From Bacteroides sp. CAG:530 (GTDB lineage: Bacteria; Bacteroidota; Bacteroidia; Bacteroidales; Bacteroidaceae): a stretch of DNA of 10,720 nt. Below the pieces are notes generated by a model. It ran no database searches and had not been told where the DNA came from. It worked only from the letters and a program-made list of their open reading frames with translations. The position numbers and the translations under genes are program-made. This document shows, piece by piece, positions 8,187 through 10,720 of the stretch (position 1 is its first letter; every line of letters starts with the position of its first letter). The DNA is taken from positions 1 to 10,720 of the forward strand of contig FR881275.1 of the NCBI GenBank assembly GCA_000434735.1, written 5' to 3'.

Positions 8187-10376
8187 TTATCTTATAAATA
8201 GCAACTCACGATACTTAGGCAGAGTCCACATCTGGTCGTCTACGATAAGCTCAAGCTTGTCGATGTGATAACGTATCTGCTCCAGCATAGGGGCGATGTT
8301 ATCATGATAAGCTATAGCCTTGGCACGCTGACCTTCTATGCGGTTTGCCACCTTACGTGCTTCTACCAACGCATCGATGTGCTCTTTGATATAAGCGGTG
8401 TGCTCTGCTATCTCCTTGATGATAGCGATGTTTTCTGACGAAAGTGCTGCGGCTTCTTCGGCTGGGAACAAGCTTTTCATCTTATAAGCGTTGTCTACCA
8501 ACTTGGTTTGATACTCTATAGCTACAGGTACCACGTGGTTCATAACCAAGTCGCCCAGTACACGAGCTTCAATCTGTATCTTCTTGGTATACATTTCCCA
8601 TTTCACTTCGTTACGGGCCATCAACTCTTTACGGTTCATTACGCCGGTCGATTCGAACATCTTGATAGACTCCGGTTTCAGGTAGTTGTCGAATATCAGC
8701 GGACAGCTTGTTTCGCAGTCCAAGCCGCGGCGTGCAGCCTCTTGCTTCCATTCTTCGCTGTAACCGTTTCCGTCGAAGCGGATAGGCTTGCATTCCTTGA
8801 TGTAGTTACGTACAACCTGTATGATAGCCGAAATCTTAGGTTCGCCTTTTTCTATTATTTCATCGACTTCTTTCTTGAACTGGATGAGCTGTTCTGCCAT
8901 AGCCGAGTTGAGTACAATCATTGCGCTGGCACAGTTGGCTTCAGAACCTGGCGCACGGAACTCGAAACGGTTTCCGGTGAAGGCGAAAGGCGAAGTGCGG
9001 TTACGGTCGGTATTATCGATGAGCAATTCAGGTATCTGCGGAATATCAAGACGCATACTCTGCTTGTTGCCAAGTGACACGAGGTCGTTGCTTGTACTCT
9101 CTTCCAGATGGTCGAGCACCTTGCTTAGCTGAGTGCCGAGGAATGAAGAGATAATAGCGGGCGGCGCTTCGTGAGCTCCCAGACGGTGAGCGTTGGTAGC
9201 ACTCATAATAGAAGCCTTAAGCAGTCCGTTGTGATGATATACAGCCATCAGCGCATTTACCACGAAGGTGATGAAACGCAAATTGTCTTCGGCTGTCTTA
9301 CCGGGAGCCATAAGCAGTGTTCCGTCGCTTGTACCCAATGACCAGTTGTTGTGTTTACCAGAACCGTTGATGCCTTTGAACGGTTTTTCGTGAAGCAACA
9401 CACGGAAGCCGTGGTTACGTGCCACTTTACGCATCAGCGACATGAGCAGCATGTTATGGTCTACAGCCAAGTTGCACTCTTCATAGATAGGAGCCAACTC
9501 AAACTGATTAGGAGCAACTTCGTTGTGGCGGGTCTTTACGGGGATTCCCAATTCTAAAGACTGCACTTCGAGGTCTTTCATGAATGCGGCTACACGTGGA
9601 GGGATAGCACCGAAGTAGTGGTCTTCAAGCTGCTGGTTCTTAGAAGCCTCATGGCCCATCAGCGTACGTCCGGTAAGCAATAGGTCTGGACGAGCGGCAT
9701 ACAAGCCTTCGTCTACCAAGAAATACTCCTGTTCCCAACCCAAGTAACACAATACCTTGGTAGCTGCAGGTTCAAAATATCTGGTAACGTCGAGCGCAGC
9801 CTGTGTTACGGCGCGTATTGATTTCAGCAGTGGAGCTTTATAGTCGAGCGATTCACCGGTATAAGCGATGAAGACAGTAGGAATACACAGCGTATCGTCT
9901 ACCACGAACACTGGCGATGAGGGATCCCATGCACTGTAACCACGAGCCTCGAAAGTATTTCGTACACCACCGTTAGGGAACGAAGAACCATCGGCTTCCT
10001 GCTGTACTAACAGCTTGCCCGAGAACTCTTCGAGCATACCGCCCTTGCCATCGTGTTCTACAAAAGCGTCGTGCTTTTCGGCAGTACCCTCTGTAAGCGG
10101 CTGAAACCAGTGAGTGTAGTGTGTTACACCTAATTCTATGGCCCAGCGTTTCATGCCAGCGGCAACCTCGTTTGCTATACTGCGGTCTAGTGGAGCACCG
10201 TTGTCTATTACGTCTACCAGCTTGCTGTATACCTTGCTTGGCAGATATTTGAACATCTTCTCACGGTTGAACACATATTTAGCGAAGTACTCGCTGGGGC
10301 GTTCTTTAGGTGGGATAACTGCTACCGGCTCTTTGTGAAAAGCCTTTTCTACCACTCTGAATCTTAATTTTGACAT
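8187..10376 (-). CDS. glnN: Glutamine synthetase type III
   Basis: This is the cytoplasmic enzyme joining ammonia to glutamate with ATP to make glutamine, the entry step of nitrogen assimilation. At 729 residues it matches the long type III (GSIII) form typical of Bacteroides and is much longer than type I or II enzymes. Recognisable blocks are 'YTHWFQPLTEGTAEKHD' (87-103), 'YLGWEQEYFLVDEG' (211-224) with the metal-binding Glu residues, 'KTRHNEVAPNQFELAPIYEE' (281-300), 'HEKPFKGINGSGKHNNWS' (329-346) with the glutamate/ATP-site motif, and 'FEFRAPGSEANCAS' further on. The C-terminal 200 residues are helical, as in GSIII. The frame is intact. The ATG at 10376 is preceded by 'AGTAGGTACA', a weak Shine-Dalgarno-like AGG. 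It lies 59 bases downstream of the dapL stop on the same strand, so it may be read from dapL, from its own promoter, or both. Confidence 0.97.
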   Translation of the reverse strand: MSKLRFRVVEKAFHKEPVAVIPPKERPSEYFAKYVFNREKMFKYLPSKVYSKLVDVIDNGAPLDRSIANEVAAGMKRWAIELGVTHYTHWFQPLTEGTAEKHDAFVEHDGKGGMLEEFSGKLLVQQEADGSSFPNGGVRNTFEARGYSAWDPSSPVFVVDDTLCIPTVFIAYTGESLDYKAPLLKSIRAVTQAALDVTRYFEPAATKVLCYLGWEQEYFLVDEGLYAARPDLLLTGRTLMGHEASKNQQLEDHYFGAIPPRVAAFMKDLEVQSLELGIPVKTRHNEVAPNQFELAPIYEECNLAVDHNMLLMSLMRKVARNHGFRVLLHEKPFKGINGSGKHNNWSLGTSDGTLLMAPGKTAEDNLRFITFVVNALMAVYHHNGLLKASIMSATNAHRLGAHEAPPAIISSFLGTQLSKVLDHLEESTSNDLVSLGNKQSMRLDIPQIPELLIDNTDRNRTSPFAFTGNRFEFRAPGSEANCASAMIVLNSAMAEQLIQFKKEVDEIIEKGEPKISAIIQVVRNYIKECKPIRFDGNGYSEEWKQEAARRGLDCETSCPLIFDNYLKPESIKMFESTGVMNRKELMARNEVKWEMYTKKIQIEARVLGDLVMNHVVPVAIEYQTKLVDNAYKMKSLFPAEEAAALSSENIAIIKEIAEHTAYIKEHIDALVEARKVANRIEGQRAKAIAYHDNIAPMLEQIRYHIDKLELIVDDQMWTLPKYRELLFIR

Positions 10377-10435
10377 TGTACCTACTAATTTAATCTATGG
10401 TTGTATGTATTGGTCGTTTATTTTTTTTCTCTTAT
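10377..10435 (-). promoter_or_regulatory. dapL-glnN intergenic leader
   Basis: These 59 bases between the two same-strand genes are very A/T-rich on the coding strand, with an A8 run shortly after the dapL stop. I find no hairpin with a T-run, so there is no sign of termination between the genes. I also find no convincing Bacteroidetes -33 TTTG / -7 TAnnTTTG pair. A promoter or nitrogen-responsive site here is possible but not shown. Confidence 0.3.
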
Positions 10436-10720
10436 TTATATGCACTTGCATATTCTCTGCATGGCTTCTTCGCATTTCTCTTTTTTGCAGAACGAAGTGA
10501 GTCGGATATATCCTTCTCCACTCGGGCCGAATCCTACTCCGGGAGTAGTTACTACCTGTGCTTCGTAAAGGAGTCGCTCAAAGAACCTCCACGAAGGCAT
10601 GTTGTCTGGCGTCTTAACCCATAGGTACGGAGCGTTTTCTCCTCCAGCCACCTTCAGTCCGATGCTGCTCAACGCCTTTTTCATGATTCGGGCATTATTC
10701 ATGTAATACTGTATGTTGGC
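10436..10720 (-). CDS. dapL: LL-diaminopimelate aminotransferase, C-terminal part (5' end outside window)
   Basis: This is the last 94 residues of a PLP-dependent class I/II aminotransferase. The frame stays open to the window edge ('ANIQYYMNNARIMKKAL'), so the ATG at 10702 is internal. The tail shows 'GLKVAGGENAPYLWVKTP', 'PSWRFFERLLYEAQVVTTPG' and 'GVGFGPSGEGYIRLTSF', where the Arg is the conserved substrate-carboxylate-binding residue of this fold. This wording matches DapL, which converts tetrahydrodipicolinate directly to LL-diaminopimelate for lysine and peptidoglycan synthesis, the route used by Bacteroides. Another close aminotransferase cannot be fully excluded from the tail alone. 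glnN follows on the same strand. Confidence 0.88.
   Translation of the reverse strand, partial: ANIQYYMNNARIMKKALSSIGLKVAGGENAPYLWVKTPDNMPSWRFFERLLYEAQVVTTPGVGFGPSGEGYIRLTSFCKKEKCEEAMQRICKCI

Noticed and set aside
8508..9077. 189-codon open frame on the + strand
   Set aside because: It lies wholly antisense to the intact, strongly conserved glnN and its translation shows no recognisable domain.
10397..10624. 75-codon open frame on the + strand
   Set aside because: It is antisense to the dapL tail and the dapL-glnN gap, with no domain or leader supporting translation.

Overview
The window comes from a Bacteroidales gut-type bacterium (Bacteroides, Phocaeicola or a close relative). The evidence is a SusC/SusD outer-membrane pair, a type III glutamine synthetase, an LL-diaminopimelate aminotransferase tail, lipoprotein signals on secreted glycan-handling proteins, and A-rich translation leaders with little Shine-Dalgarno character.

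Left part (1 to about 7861, + strand): the 3' end of a polysaccharide utilisation locus (PUL). It runs from the C-terminal barrel of a SusC-type TonB-dependent transporter, through a SusD-type surface glycan-binding lipoprotein and a roughly 1000-residue lipoprotein with a GH123-like/DUF6067-like glycoside hydrolase layout, to a GH29 alpha-L-fucosidase with an unusual helical N-terminal extension. The genes are tightly spaced except between susD and the large hydrolase, where an 83-bp gap carries a perfect 11-bp hairpin. The unit ends at a strong intrinsic terminator. SusC/D would bind and import an oligosaccharide while the two hydrolases trim it. The fucosidase implies a fucosylated substrate; its exact identity cannot be read from this window. 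No PUL regulator is present, so it would lie upstream of the window.

Middle part (about 7858 to 8186): directly behind the PUL terminator is the 3' end of a coding sequence with no usable start codon. It encodes a Lys/Ala/Glu-rich tail and looks like a gene truncated at a recombination boundary. It is followed by a long A-stem-T hairpin that can terminate transcription from both sides.

Right part (8187 to 10720, - strand): glnN, a full-length glutamine synthetase type III, preceded on the same strand by the C-terminal end of dapL (lysine and cell-wall precursor synthesis), which runs off the window. These are housekeeping nitrogen and amino-acid genes and look richer in GC than the PUL. The window therefore spans a junction between accessory glycan-foraging genes and core metabolism, with the truncated gene marking the seam.
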